From Musa acuminata AAA Group (lineage: Eukaryota; Streptophyta; Magnoliopsida; Zingiberales; Musaceae): a stretch of 64,000 nt of DNA. The position numbers and the translations under genes were made by a program. Below are positions 54,905 to 64,000 of this stretch, piece by piece (positions within the stretch are counted from its first letter, which is position 1; each line of letters opens with the position of its first letter). The notes beneath the pieces were generated by a model. That model searched no databases, was not told where the DNA came from, and worked only from the letters and a program-made list of their open reading frames with translations. The stretch spans positions 23,540,501 through 23,604,500 of the forward strand of contig NC_088348.1 of assembly GCF_036884655.1 (NCBI RefSeq). The letters are read 5' to 3'.

Positions 54905-55435
54905 GCCCGAGGCCACACCTGTGCGGCCCGCCCACCTGCGTCGTGCTCCTCGGCCGCGTGCTGCCTGAGGCCACACCTGCGCGGCCAGCCTGCCTGCATC
55001 GTGCTTCTTGGCCATATGCTCCCTGGGACACACCTGCGCGGTCAGCCCACCTGCATCGTGCTCCTCGGCCGCATGCTTCCCGGAACACACCTGCGCGGCT
55101 AGCCCGCCTGCGTCGTGCTCCTCGGCCGCATGTTGCCCGAGGCCACACCTACGCGGCTTGCCCACCTGCGTTGTGCTTCGCGGCTCCATGCTCCCCGAGA
55201 ACACACCTGCGCGGCCAGCTCGCCTGCGTCGTGCTCCTCGGTCGCATGTTGCCCGAGGCCACACCTGCACGGCCTGCCCGCCTACGTCGTGCTTCGCGGC
55301 TCCATGCTCCCCGAGACCACACTTGCGCGGCTTGCCCGCCTGCGTCATGTTCCTCGGCTCCATGCTCCCCGAGACCACAACCTCCGCTCGGCCTGCTCTA
55401 CTGAGCGTGCTCCTCGGCCGCACACTACCCGGGGT
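54905..55435 (+). repeat. 58-bp tandem repeat in the 3' region of the Tat element
   Basis: About nine copies start with (C/A)CACACCTGCGCGG at 54914, 54972, 55029, 55086, 55144, 55202, 55260, 55318 and 55376. The period is 57-58 bases. Each unit also holds CGTCGTGCTCCTCGGCCGCATG. The last copy is degenerate. Because 58 is not a multiple of three, the long open frames here are artefacts. Minisatellites at this place are known from Tat/Ogre elements and can seed satellite DNA. Confidence 0.92.
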
Positions 55436-55508
55436 CACCGCTGCACGTCCGACCCTTCAAAGATGAAGCCATGCCTCAGACCCCCCCATTTACGGCATGA
55501 CTTCCTTC

Positions 55509-55517
55509 AGGGGGGAA
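55509..55517 (+). other. Polypurine tract
   Basis: AGGGGGGAA lies two bases before the TG of the 3' LTR. It is the expected primer for plus-strand DNA synthesis. Confidence 0.75.
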
Positions 55518-55519
55518 TA

Positions 55520-55966
55520 TGATGAGGATAATAAATGGCGACAAGACTCACGCAGATGTCAGCTATCCCGAACGACACCTCACACCTCAAACGACCCAGC
55601 GGAACTTGGTCAAACGGACCAGAACGCACACCGAGGCCCATTAACGACCTATTCAGGCTCTGTTCTTCACGCCACGCCAACATCGGTGTTAGACGCAACC
55701 CACTCCTTGCAAGCGATCTCATCGGGTACGATAAATCGCCCTATAAGAACCCCACCCCTAAGAAGGGCTGGGGGGGAAGAAAAAGGGAGAAGAACCACTC
55801 CACTCCACATCACTAACTTGATCATCGGAGGGGTCGGGCCGAGCTTCCGACCCGACCTATGTCACTTCGGCAATCCCGAGAGACCTCGAGCAAAGATCCC
55901 CGCCATTCAGCCCCGAACCAAGCCGTGTCGGCCCCGAAACGCGGCACAAAGTTGTTTACACCAACA
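55520..55966 (+). repeat. 3' LTR of the Tat element
   Basis: It starts TGATGAGGATAATAAATGG and ends TTTACACCAACA. Relative to the 5' LTR it has lost about 100 bases between CCTATGT and CACTTCGG, at a GT micro-repeat. Confidence 0.93.
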
Positions 55967-56440
55967 GCGCCCCCTTGACGTGTGCCTCGTACATTAGCGT
56001 GTAGATATAAGGAAGTAGGCGGTACCGGAGCCCGAGTGCCTTCCTCGCCGAAACGATGATGGAGCCCCAGTTCTCGAGCTCCTGCGGCATAGATGTATTG
56101 TCCGAGTGATCCCTCGAGAATGGATAGAATGCACCCAGCTTCATGGCACAAAGGAAATGATTCAGATCCTTCTGCAGGTAATATTCGACCCACCCATTTC
56201 AGGTTCGAAGAGTTACACACCTGAATCCACCGCGGTAGAGCTCCTTCGTCGTGTCGCCGCAGAACTCACAGATATCAGCTCCGGCCATGGGGATCCCGAA
56301 TAGCCCACAGTTCAGAACCGATGATATCGAATACCCAAAATCGTCCCATGTCACGGCATTGTCGTCGGTTCAATGCGTTGTGGACTTCCCGGAACCGACG
56401 AAAGTCGACCGGCTCAGCACGATCTCCTCCCGATCGTTCT
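55967..56440 (-). pseudogene. GH31 alpha-glucosidase pseudogene, upstream half
   Basis: On the minus strand it reads IVLSRSTFVGSGKSTTH, a stop, then [14 protein letters not shown] and [24 protein letters not shown]. An ~85-base intron follows, then [40 protein letters not shown] and EAHVKG. The next codons (APIVRPLFF) lie beyond the retrotransposon. The conserved HWTGDN block, which holds the acid/base Asp of GH31, has TGG changed to TGA. Sequence upstream of about 56440 no longer matches, so the first half of the gene, including the nucleophile motif WIDMNE, is gone. Confidence 0.88.
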
Positions 56441-57180
56441 GATGAGTCCACCATGAATTTATTGAGAATTGATTCATATATATTCATCGGTATCATATTT
56501 TAATTAATTTTAATCATGTTATTATGAAGATAATAACATGATTCATGATCTAAGATATTATTATGAAGATAATTTTTACACTTAAACTTAATATATGAGA
56601 TGATGAGAAACTTAATATTATGTTATATAAAGTGTTATGTTTCATGAAGCAAAGGTAGGTGCTCTCGAAAATATTTTATAAATGATTTTAATTTTACCTC
56701 TTATTTAATATTATTAAAACTATTATCTCTTAATTGCCTTCATAGTATTTTATTTTTAATATTTTCTTATTTCTTCATCTCCAACATTTTTCGTATCATA
56801 GATATGTTCAATCTAAACAAGGCATTATGAATTTCAAAGATAATTGATGGTGTTGTGAGTACCATCGACTGATGAGTCAATACGGTTGGTCCATTGTTGA
56901 AGGTGTAGACTTACCCAAGTGCTTCTTCCTAGTTGACGTGGGAGATTTGGTGAGGTGAGATCGTGTTGGCGATCCGGTCCGAAGTCGTTTTATTGGCAAG
57001 GACCTAATTCGGGATGATTGGATAGACGGTATGAAATTTTCCTGGTTACAAGGTTCCTCCTTGGGGTTGGGTCAACCAAGTGTCCTTGAGCGAAAGGTTG
57101 TCTCGTGGCTACGTGGTTGCGCCCTACGGTGCCATTTGGGGCTGGTGACCTAGAGCCCTACTTAAGTGGTGGCCTCAGTG
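56441..57180. other. AT-rich spacer grading into repeat DNA
   Basis: From 56460 to 56850 the sequence is very AT-rich and non-coding. From about 56860 it becomes GC-richer and reads like LTR-element leader DNA. No gene or domain is recognised. Confidence 0.4.
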
Positions 57181-57329
57181 GTAAATGAGCGAGCATTTTG
57201 AAAAATCGTCTCTATCATTTGGCTCCTTCGGAAGGGCATCCTTCAGGGCCTTTCTTTGGAGGGCACACTTGCATGCTTTGATGAAAGTCCGTTGACTGGG
57301 GTGTTGCGTCGGTCCAACTAAGGTACGGT

Positions 57330-57625
57330 CCTGGAGTCTTTATGCCGAGTGTACAGCTAGGGAGCGTGTAAGCTCGACCTAGGAGCATCCCTCGAGCCTT
57401 CTCACTGAGGTGCATGATTAGGGAGCGCATAGCCTCGGCCTAAGTGTAGCCCTCGGGGCTTCACATCGAGGTGCATGGCTTGAGAGTGAGTATTTTTTAA
57501 CTCTTACTTATCTGAGCGCCACCCTCGGGTCTTCAGACCGAGTGCATGGCTAGGGAGCATGTAAGCTCGGCTTAGGTGCAAGCCTTGAGTCATATCGAGG
57601 TGTATGGCTAGGGAGTGTGTAAGCG
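57330..57625. repeat. Short diverged repeats with GCATGGCTAGGGAGCGTGTAAG
   Basis: Variants of a ~65-80 base unit recur four to five times. Each has (T/C)GGCTAGGGAG(C/T)G(T/C)GTAAGC, then CTCG(G/A)CCTA(A/G)G and CCCTCG(G/A)G. They are probably a minisatellite of a retroelement flanking region. They abut the SIRE-type LTR. Confidence 0.55.
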
Positions 57626-58897
57626 TGAATTAGTGTTTTCGTAAAACATATGTCGATTCAGAAACTTCGTTCAATAAAGCCGTATTGGAAAGATGTTTAA
57701 CTTAAAAATGTATGAAAGCATAATGAACGTAGAGAGTAAGAAATCAATTTGCAATGTAAGTGAAAAACATAAAGTAAATATAAATTAGATTTTATAGTAG
57801 TTCGGTCGTCCCGACCTACGTCCACTCCCGATTCCAAATTTGCTCGAGGCCATAGGCTTTCACTATCGATCTTCTTTCAATGGGCGAAGATCAACTACCC
57901 TTACAACTCTTTCTCCTTTTCACAGGCTCAGTAGAGAACCTTTGCACCTCTCTCTTTTAGACCCCACTCCTCCCCTAGAAACCTTCTAACTTTAGGAGAA
58001 AGAGACTCACTAACTTTATAGAGATTATAATACTTTTTTCTCAAGTATATTTTCCTCTTTTTCTACTCAATTTTGTGCTCTTCCAAGCAAAAATAACCGG
58101 GTATTTATAGACCCCAAATGACTTCAAAAATAGAGCTAAAAAAGGTCTCATCCTGGGTTTCTCGGGTCCTGGTGGTACCACCGCTTGTGCTGGGTAGTAC
58201 CATCGCCTGTAGCACTAACACTGGGTGGTACCACCGCCCAGACTAGCGGTACCACTGCTTGACATAGTCTGGGAGACTGTGTTTGGGTGGTACCACTGCC
58301 CAGACTATCGGTACCACCGCTTGACAACCTAGAAAAGTATACTCTTAACTTTTTCATCTTATAAGTGGTTCCATCAAATCTTGGGTGACCGAATGAGCCT
58401 TCCACTTGGCCCAAAATAGTCCTAACTCAAGCCTAATGAGCCACTAATTTAGTTGGCATAGTTACACCCGAAACCAACTCAATAACGACCTAACTACGAC
58501 CAATTAAGACAACCGATTACAAGACTAGAATTATATGTTGTCCGACATATCATTGGTTCATCCAACGATTTGTCCGATCCTTCGATGTATCATCCTCTCC
58601 TTTGGCATATTGCCCAATCGACATGTTGACCTCTTGCAACTTTTAATCTCCTTGGTAAAATATTCGATCCTCTAGCCCAATACCCGAACTCACGACACGA
58701 AGTCCTTCTATCGGCACGTCGACCGATCCTTCGGTTGACGTCCAATCTTCTGACATGTTCACTCCATCCCAACGTCCGATTCTTCCTACTTTAATCGATT
58801 TTCTTTTTCTAATTGAAGTTAGTCTTGCGTCACTCAAAACATAGATTAGATTATAAACTCATCAATTGATTTCATCATCAAAATCCGAGATTCAACA
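57626..58897 (-). mobile_element. 3' LTR of a SIRE-type Copia element (minus orientation)
   Basis: On the minus strand, a purine tract AAAAAGGGGGAGA leads into TGTTGAATCTCGGATTTTGA, a classical PPT/LTR junction. Inside are GGTGGTACCACCGCCCA-rich tracts (58165-58320) and a GGTATTTATAG TATA region near 58100. It aligns in inverse orientation with the LTR at 61.62-63.25 kb. The lower boundary is approximate. Confidence 0.7.
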
Positions 58898-61000
58898 ATC
58901 TCCCCCTTTTTGATGATCACAACTAATTGATGACGAAGTTTAAATTAAACTCCCCCTTATCAATATGCCATATTATAGAAACTTTAAATTCAAAAAATCA
59001 TGGCTATTTCATCATTACATGCATGGTGAATATTGAAAGAACCAATTAATTACATCATTGCATTGCATGCATCTTAAAATCATGAGTATTTCATTCATAA
59101 TCATAATTTTAAAACATCAAAGTACACCATACATGATCATTATCATAACCCATGCATGATCATCATCATAACCTTTTTAAAATATCAAAGTACACCATGC
59201 ATGATCATTATCATAATATGATCATCATCATAACTTCTCCCTAATTTTTGAGATATAATTTTAAATCATTAAATTATAAACATAATTTTAAGTTTTTGAA
59301 ATATTATTGCATATATCATCATTTAAGAACATGCAAGCTAGCAAGTTTTAGAGATGTGCAAGTTTAGTAATATTTGCTTTTCTTGAGATGGGCAAGATAG
59401 CACTTTTGCTTCTCTTGAGATTGCAAACTAGCAATTCTTGTTTCTCTTTTGAGATAAGTTTACAAGTTTTACTTCTTGAGATGGGCAAGATAGCAAGTTT
59501 TTGAGAATGTGAAGTTAAACAAAATTTTTGCTTCTCTTGAGATAGTAACTTTTTGCTTCTCTTTACGATGTGCAAGCTAGCAACTTTTCTCCCCTGTAGT
59601 CATTGTAAAAAAGAAGTGGATAATACAATGTTGTAATTCTTTTTCCTTTACATCAATGTTCAAACCAACGCATGAAAGATATTAAGAAAGATTAATTTGT
59701 GATGAGGAGTATAATTCATGAATACGAGTAAAATAACTTTAAGTTGTGAATCAAATATTGAAAAATCAAGAGAAAAATTATGATTCATTTGGATAAATCA
59801 AATAGCAAAAAGAAGAATCATAGTAAACGATCTTGATTCATATAAAGAAAATCTTAAAGTTATAATTCCGAGAAATCAAGATCATGATTTGGATTAAGAA
59901 TTCATTCAAATTCAAATTGTCAAATAATCAAAATCACTTTTAAGGGATTCAAAATGACATAAATAGATTTGTCAATCTCCTGAGATGCTTGCAATTTTCT
60001 TTCTCTCCTTTGTCATTATAAACAAGAAAGAAGAAGAGGAGAATAATACGATGGTATAAATTTTTTACATCAATGCTCTAATCATAACATAAGGTTTACT
60101 ACCATAAATATAAAGACTTTGTAAATAACAAAACTCAAGTCATAAATTATCAAGATGTCAAGTAGCATATCATGATTTATTAGGATACGTCTCCTCTTTA
60201 GTGAATAGGAAAAAGAATAGTAGGAGAACAAAATATGAAAAATCTTGATTCATATATTAAAAAATTTTAAGTTATAATTCCTAAAATTTACAAGAAAAAT
60301 CATGATTCATAAAAAAAATCCTCTTAAATAATAAAAAGGAATGATATGAGAGCAAGATTTTGATTCATAAAGGATTTCAAGTTATAATTCAAAGGAATAA
60401 AGAGAATCATTCATTGAGATAATACTCCTCTTTAGTAAATAACGAAAAGAAATATTCAGAGATCAAAGATCTTGATTCAAAAAATCTCAAGTATCAAGTT
60501 CATGATTCGGATAAAACTCATTCAAATTTAATTTGTCAAATCATCAAAATCACTTTCTTAAGAGATTCATAAAAAATAACATAAATAGATTCATTAATAT
60601 CTTTTTGAAAGATTCGATAAACTTTTAGGGATAGAGACATTTTCAAGAATAATATATTTTTTTATATGTTTTAATTTATGTGATTTATTTCATACAAGCA
60701 TGCCTTTGTCATTTTATGCCAAATAAAAATATGCATCATCATTTAAAACTTAAAAAACATAAGATCATCACAAAAATCATTAAGATCAATAAACCATAAA
60801 TCACAAAAATCATCATTACTTCAAATCATCATGCATAATTAAATTATTAAATTATCAAGCATGATTTAAACATAAAATATTTTTAAAATCATTTTATTTC
60901 GGCTAATGAGTTTTGTGAAGTACGTTGGATCTTCGGTCATAAGTCTTGAGCATCCACTATCAAAATTTTATTTTTGCTTCTAGCTTTCGATTGTAGAGAT
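58898..61000 (-). mobile_element. Non-coding interior of the minus-strand SIRE-type element
   Basis: The sequence is AT-rich and low-complexity. GCTTCTCTTGAGAT/GCAAG-type repeats lie at 59330-59600, and many dispersed ATCTTGATTCATA blocks lie at 59800-60500. Protease, integrase, RT and RNase H of an autonomous SIRE element are absent. The gag fragment above therefore joins directly to 3' non-coding DNA, which suggests a deletion derivative. Confidence 0.5.
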
Positions 61001-61620
61001 GTCTATAAGAAAAACAGGTTTCCTTTAGGTACCCATTTGACTTTGGGTCCCTCATGGTTGGATCTACTTATCTTGTTTTTAGACATAAGGTCATTTATGG
61101 TTCCTTTAGGAACCCAAACTAATTTATGCAAGTCATATCTTTTAAATGAACATTTATATGTAAAATGACTATGTTTACTACAAAAATTATATTTATTTTC
61201 AAAGGAAATATTTAATGTGGGTCCTTTAACAAATGTGGTTGGCTTTTGTTGAGTGTTACTACTCACAAAGCCAATTCCTTCTTTTCTACGAACATGACTC
61301 TTATTAGCAAGAATTATGTTTAAAGATTTACTATCAATTTTAAATTTATCTAACGTTTATTGTAATAACAAATTTTCCTTTTTGCATGAATCTAATTCTT
61401 CATATTTAGTGCAAGGATTTAACATGTAATTATCATGCTCATTTTTTTATTTTTTAAATTCACTAGTAAGAGAAGCATGATCCTTGTTTAACGACTTATA
61501 TTTTTTTACCAACTAGCTTACATTCATCAAATAAATCATGGAAAGCATTTAGTAATTCATCGTAAGGTAAAGACATTTCAGTTAAGTTGTATACCTCATC
61601 ATCGAAGCCATTAAGGCTTA
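61001..61620 (-). pseudogene. SIRE-type gag fragment with zinc-knuckle-like motif
   Basis: The 87-codon stretch has the SIRE gag C-terminal pattern FCSKHSHFTYKCSF. Two LVWVPKGT / VKWVPKG repeats around 61000-61160 follow it. Upstream on the same strand (61270-61620) broken frames read MSLPYDELLNAFHDLFDECK and SLNKDHASL, a coiled-coil-like gag segment. A stop lies in the linker. It is cut at about 61620 by the next LTR. Confidence 0.65.
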
Positions 61621-63245
61621 GTTCTATTGGATCTTAAATTTTGATGATGAAACCAATTGAGAGTATTTATGATTTAATCTGTGTTTTGAGTGATGCAGGA
61701 AGCTTTGATTAGGGAGAGACAATTAAAGTAGGAAGAATCATGTTGGGTTGGAGAAAAATATGTCAGAAGATTGAACGTCGCACCAAAGGATCGGTCGACG
61801 TATCGACATAAGGCTTCGGGTCATGGGTTTGGGCATCGGGCCAAGAAGAGCAAATATAGCATCAAAAAAATTGGAGTTATGGAGGTCAACTGACCGATTG
61901 AGCAATAGGCCGTAAGAGAGGACGATGCACTGAAAAATCGAACGAAGTGTTGATAAACCAATGACATGCCGGACAATTTTGATTCAAGCTTTGTAATAAT
62001 TGTCTAGATCGAAGTAGGTTTTATGTGTGCAGGATTAACTATAATAGCAAGACATAAAGCAAAATGAAGTCCCGGAGACAAAAACGAGATTTCGTTGGGA
62101 GTTCGAGAGTTTGTCGAAAGTCCGGACGTTCATTGGAAGTTCTGCCAGAATTGACCGCGAAGTCTAGGAGCTTGCCAAAGAAGCTCGTCAAAACTCGCCA
62201 AGAAGATCATTGTGAAGTCCAGGAGCTCGCCAGGAGTCTACTGGAATATTGTCGAGAGATCATCAGAAGTTCACCGGAAGATCGCCGGAAGCTCGTCGGA
62301 AGAAACTTTGACTTATCAGATTTATTTAGCTTAGTGTATACCTTAGAATTCGTAATTAGTACATAATTGGGTTGGAATTGGACCAACCCAATTAGGGGCC
62401 AAGTGAGCCTATGTATAGACTTTGTTGGGCCAAATGGAAGGCCCAAACAGTGACCCAATAGGTGGCACCGTCGTGGCACAATCTTCGAGACTATGTTAGG
62501 TGGTGGTACCATCAGACTGAGTGGTGGTACCACCCAGTGGCAGTGTCAGGCGATGGTATTGCCAGTCTGGGCAGTGGTACCGCCCAAACATAATCTCCCA
62601 AGCGGTGATACCGCCAGACTAGGCGGTGGTACCACCTAATATTAGTGTTGTAGACGGTGGTACCGCCCAGCACAAGCGGTGGTACCGCAAGGACCCGGGA
62701 AACCCGGGATGAGACATTTTTAGGCTTTAAGTTTGAATCAACTTGAGGCCTATAAATACCTCTCTCATCCCTAGTTAACACACACAAGCACAAAGAACTT
62801 CAAAGTGAGAAAACACTATAGAAATTACTTGAGAGATCCCCTTCTCTAGCTTAAACTTAGAATTCTGTTTAGAGAGGAGTGTGTACTTGTAAAAGGTTGT
62901 CTCCTAAACCTGTGAAAGGGAGAAGAGGGGTATAAAAGAATAGTTGGTCTCTGCCCATTGAAGGAAGACCGTTAGTGGATGCCGGTGGCCTCGACGGAAG
63001 AGGAATCAGGAGTGGATGTAGGTCACGATGACCGAACCACTATAAAATCTAGTTTGCATTTCTTTTAAGCAATTTACTTTAACTGTAAAATGCCTTCTTA
63101 TTGCTTTCACTATGCTCCTTTACGCTTCTAAGTTAATATCTTACGAGATCGGTTTTTTATCATACGAAATATTTTATGAACCAATGTAATTTTACCGTTG
63201 CACTAATTTACCCTCCTTACTCTTAATGCCAACTCATTCCTAACA
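61621..63245 (+). mobile_element. 5' LTR of a SIRE-type Copia element (plus orientation)
   Basis: It starts near TTGGATCTTAAATTTTGATG and ends at CCTAACA, followed by a PBS. It is the inverted relative of the LTR at 57.6-58.9 kb, sharing GGTGGTACCGCCCAG-type tracts (62500-62700) and CCTATAAATACC (about 62749). It is ~350 bases longer, mainly through a stretch at 62060-62310 of AGCTCGCCGGAAG-like short repeats. Confidence 0.7.
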
Positions 63246-63262
63246 ATTGGTATCAGAGCCTC
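63246..63262 (+). other. Primer binding site (initiator-Met type)
   Basis: ATTGGTATCAGAGCCTC directly after the LTR end is the standard complement of the plant initiator methionine tRNA 3' end. It fixes the orientation and the 5' LTR identity. Confidence 0.85.
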
Positions 63263-63296
63263 GTTTTTTCTCATTTGGTTTAACACCTAAAGTGAA

Positions 63297-63560
63297 ATGA
63301 CTCTTTTCGACTTTCTAGAGGGTAACTCTCTCATTTGTCCTCCTATATTCAATAGGATGGACTACACTTATTGGAAAACTTGAATGATAGTTTTCTTGCT
63401 TTCATTGAATCTCGATTTATGGCATATAGTTGAATTTAGTTTTTAAAAGTCTTCTCTTCCGATGAACAATTGGAATGAGTTTGTGAAGAAGACTTTTTCT
63501 TTAAATGTAAAGGTTATGAATGTCTTATTTTACCTTTTAAATGAAAAGGCAAAGACTTTC
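63297..63560 (+). pseudogene. N-terminal gag fragment of the SIRE-type element
   Basis: It reads MTLFDFLEGNSLICPPIFNRMDYTYWKT, then a stop, MIVFLLSLNLDLWHIVEF, NNWNEFVKKTFSLNVKVMN and LFYLLNEKAK. This follows the SIRE gag N-terminus order (PPxFNGxDYxYWKxRM, DLWxIV, SLNAKAxNxLFCAL). Stops disable it. At about 63560 it breaks into another LTR. Confidence 0.7.
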
Positions 63561-64000
63561 TAAACCTAAGAGAAGGAGACTTTATACTTCAAGAGAGTTT
63601 ATACCTTTTTTTCTCAAGTATATTTTTCTCATTTTCTACTCTATTTCTTGCTACCCTAAGCAGGAAAGAGTGGGGTATTTATAGACCCCAAATGAATTCA
63701 AATTTGGAGCAAAAAAAGGTCTAATTCCAGGTTTCCTAGGTACTGGCGGTACCACTACCTAACACACTAACACTAACGGGACTACCATCAGTCTGAGCGA
63801 TACGATCGCCTGACAAAGCTTAGAAGATTGTGTCTGAGTGATACCACCACCTAGCACTGGGCGGTACCATTGTCACACCCTCTCGAATTACCATATTCAA
63901 GAGGCGTGAACCTGTCTTAAATCGATAATATTAAAAATTTTATCAATAAACCATTCTAGAATCCAAACTAATATTTGAGGACATTGAGAAACATTCAATC
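63561..64000 (-). mobile_element. Partial LTR (minus orientation) inserted in gag
   Basis: The sequence resembles 57990-58330 in the same orientation. It shares CTTTTTTCTCAAGTATATTTT, GGGGTATTTATAGACCCCAAATG and the GGCGGTACCA tracts. It runs off the window end. Confidence 0.6.

Noticed and set aside
54905..55435. CRISPR-like array
   Set aside because: The repeats are head-to-tail without unique spacers and sit inside a plant retrotransposon.
54815..55522. Long Cys/Ala/Arg-rich open frames on both strands (up to 207 codons)
   Set aside because: They are translations of the 58-bp tandem repeat. The period is not a multiple of three and no start context or family supports them.

Overview
This is a plant nuclear genomic window. 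Introns have GT-AG borders, spacing is AT-rich, and LTR retrotransposons are nested in one another. The gene set and the SIRE- and Tat-type elements suggest a monocot. Short GGTACC/ACCGCC-rich tracts inside several LTRs suggest Zingiberales (banana or ginger relatives). The organism assignment is inference.

Region 1-7.6 kb holds three small genes, all on the minus strand. They are a VQ-motif protein of the JAV1/VQ22 type (356-907, single exon), a two-exon plant defensin (2013-2389, eight cysteines), and a four-exon mitochondrial glycine cleavage H protein (3294-7539). The defensin and GCSH models were rebuilt from splice sites and exist in no single open frame.

Region 7.6-11.4 kb is AT-rich spacer with a decayed LINE. 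Region 11.5-29.4 kb is one plus-strand gene for an LCAT4-like phospholipase/acyltransferase. It has 11 exons and 533 codons and spans 18 kb because its introns carry two TRIM-like elements, a piece of 45S rDNA (5'ETS plus the first ~417 bases of 18S) and an LTR fragment. Region 29.8-32.6 kb is a decayed Ty1/copia pol with the start of its 3' LTR. A three-exon phloem-protein-2 gene lies on the minus strand (33081-34036). Region 34.8-38.4 kb holds an LTR-like sequence and diverged AT-rich repeats.

A TATA box near 39.33 kb and a non-coding exon precede a 4.2-kb intron and an intronless F-box/kelch CDS (43803-45179, SKIP11 type). Next is a GH31 alpha-glucosidase pseudogene on the minus strand. 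It is split by a nearly complete 9.6-kb Ty3/gypsy element of the Tat clade (46349-55966). The two gene halves rejoin cleanly across the element at a near-perfect 5-bp target duplication.

The Tat element is the most notable object. It has two RNase H domains, and the first lacks its leading Asp. On the opposite strand it carries an extra gene of the Transposase_28 (PF04195) type with its own TATA box and two short GT-AG introns. A 58-bp tandem repeat lies between that gene and the 3' LTR. Frameshifts and nonsense changes, mostly transitions, show that this copy is dead.

From 56.9 kb to the end are nested SIRE-type Copia fragments in opposite orientations.
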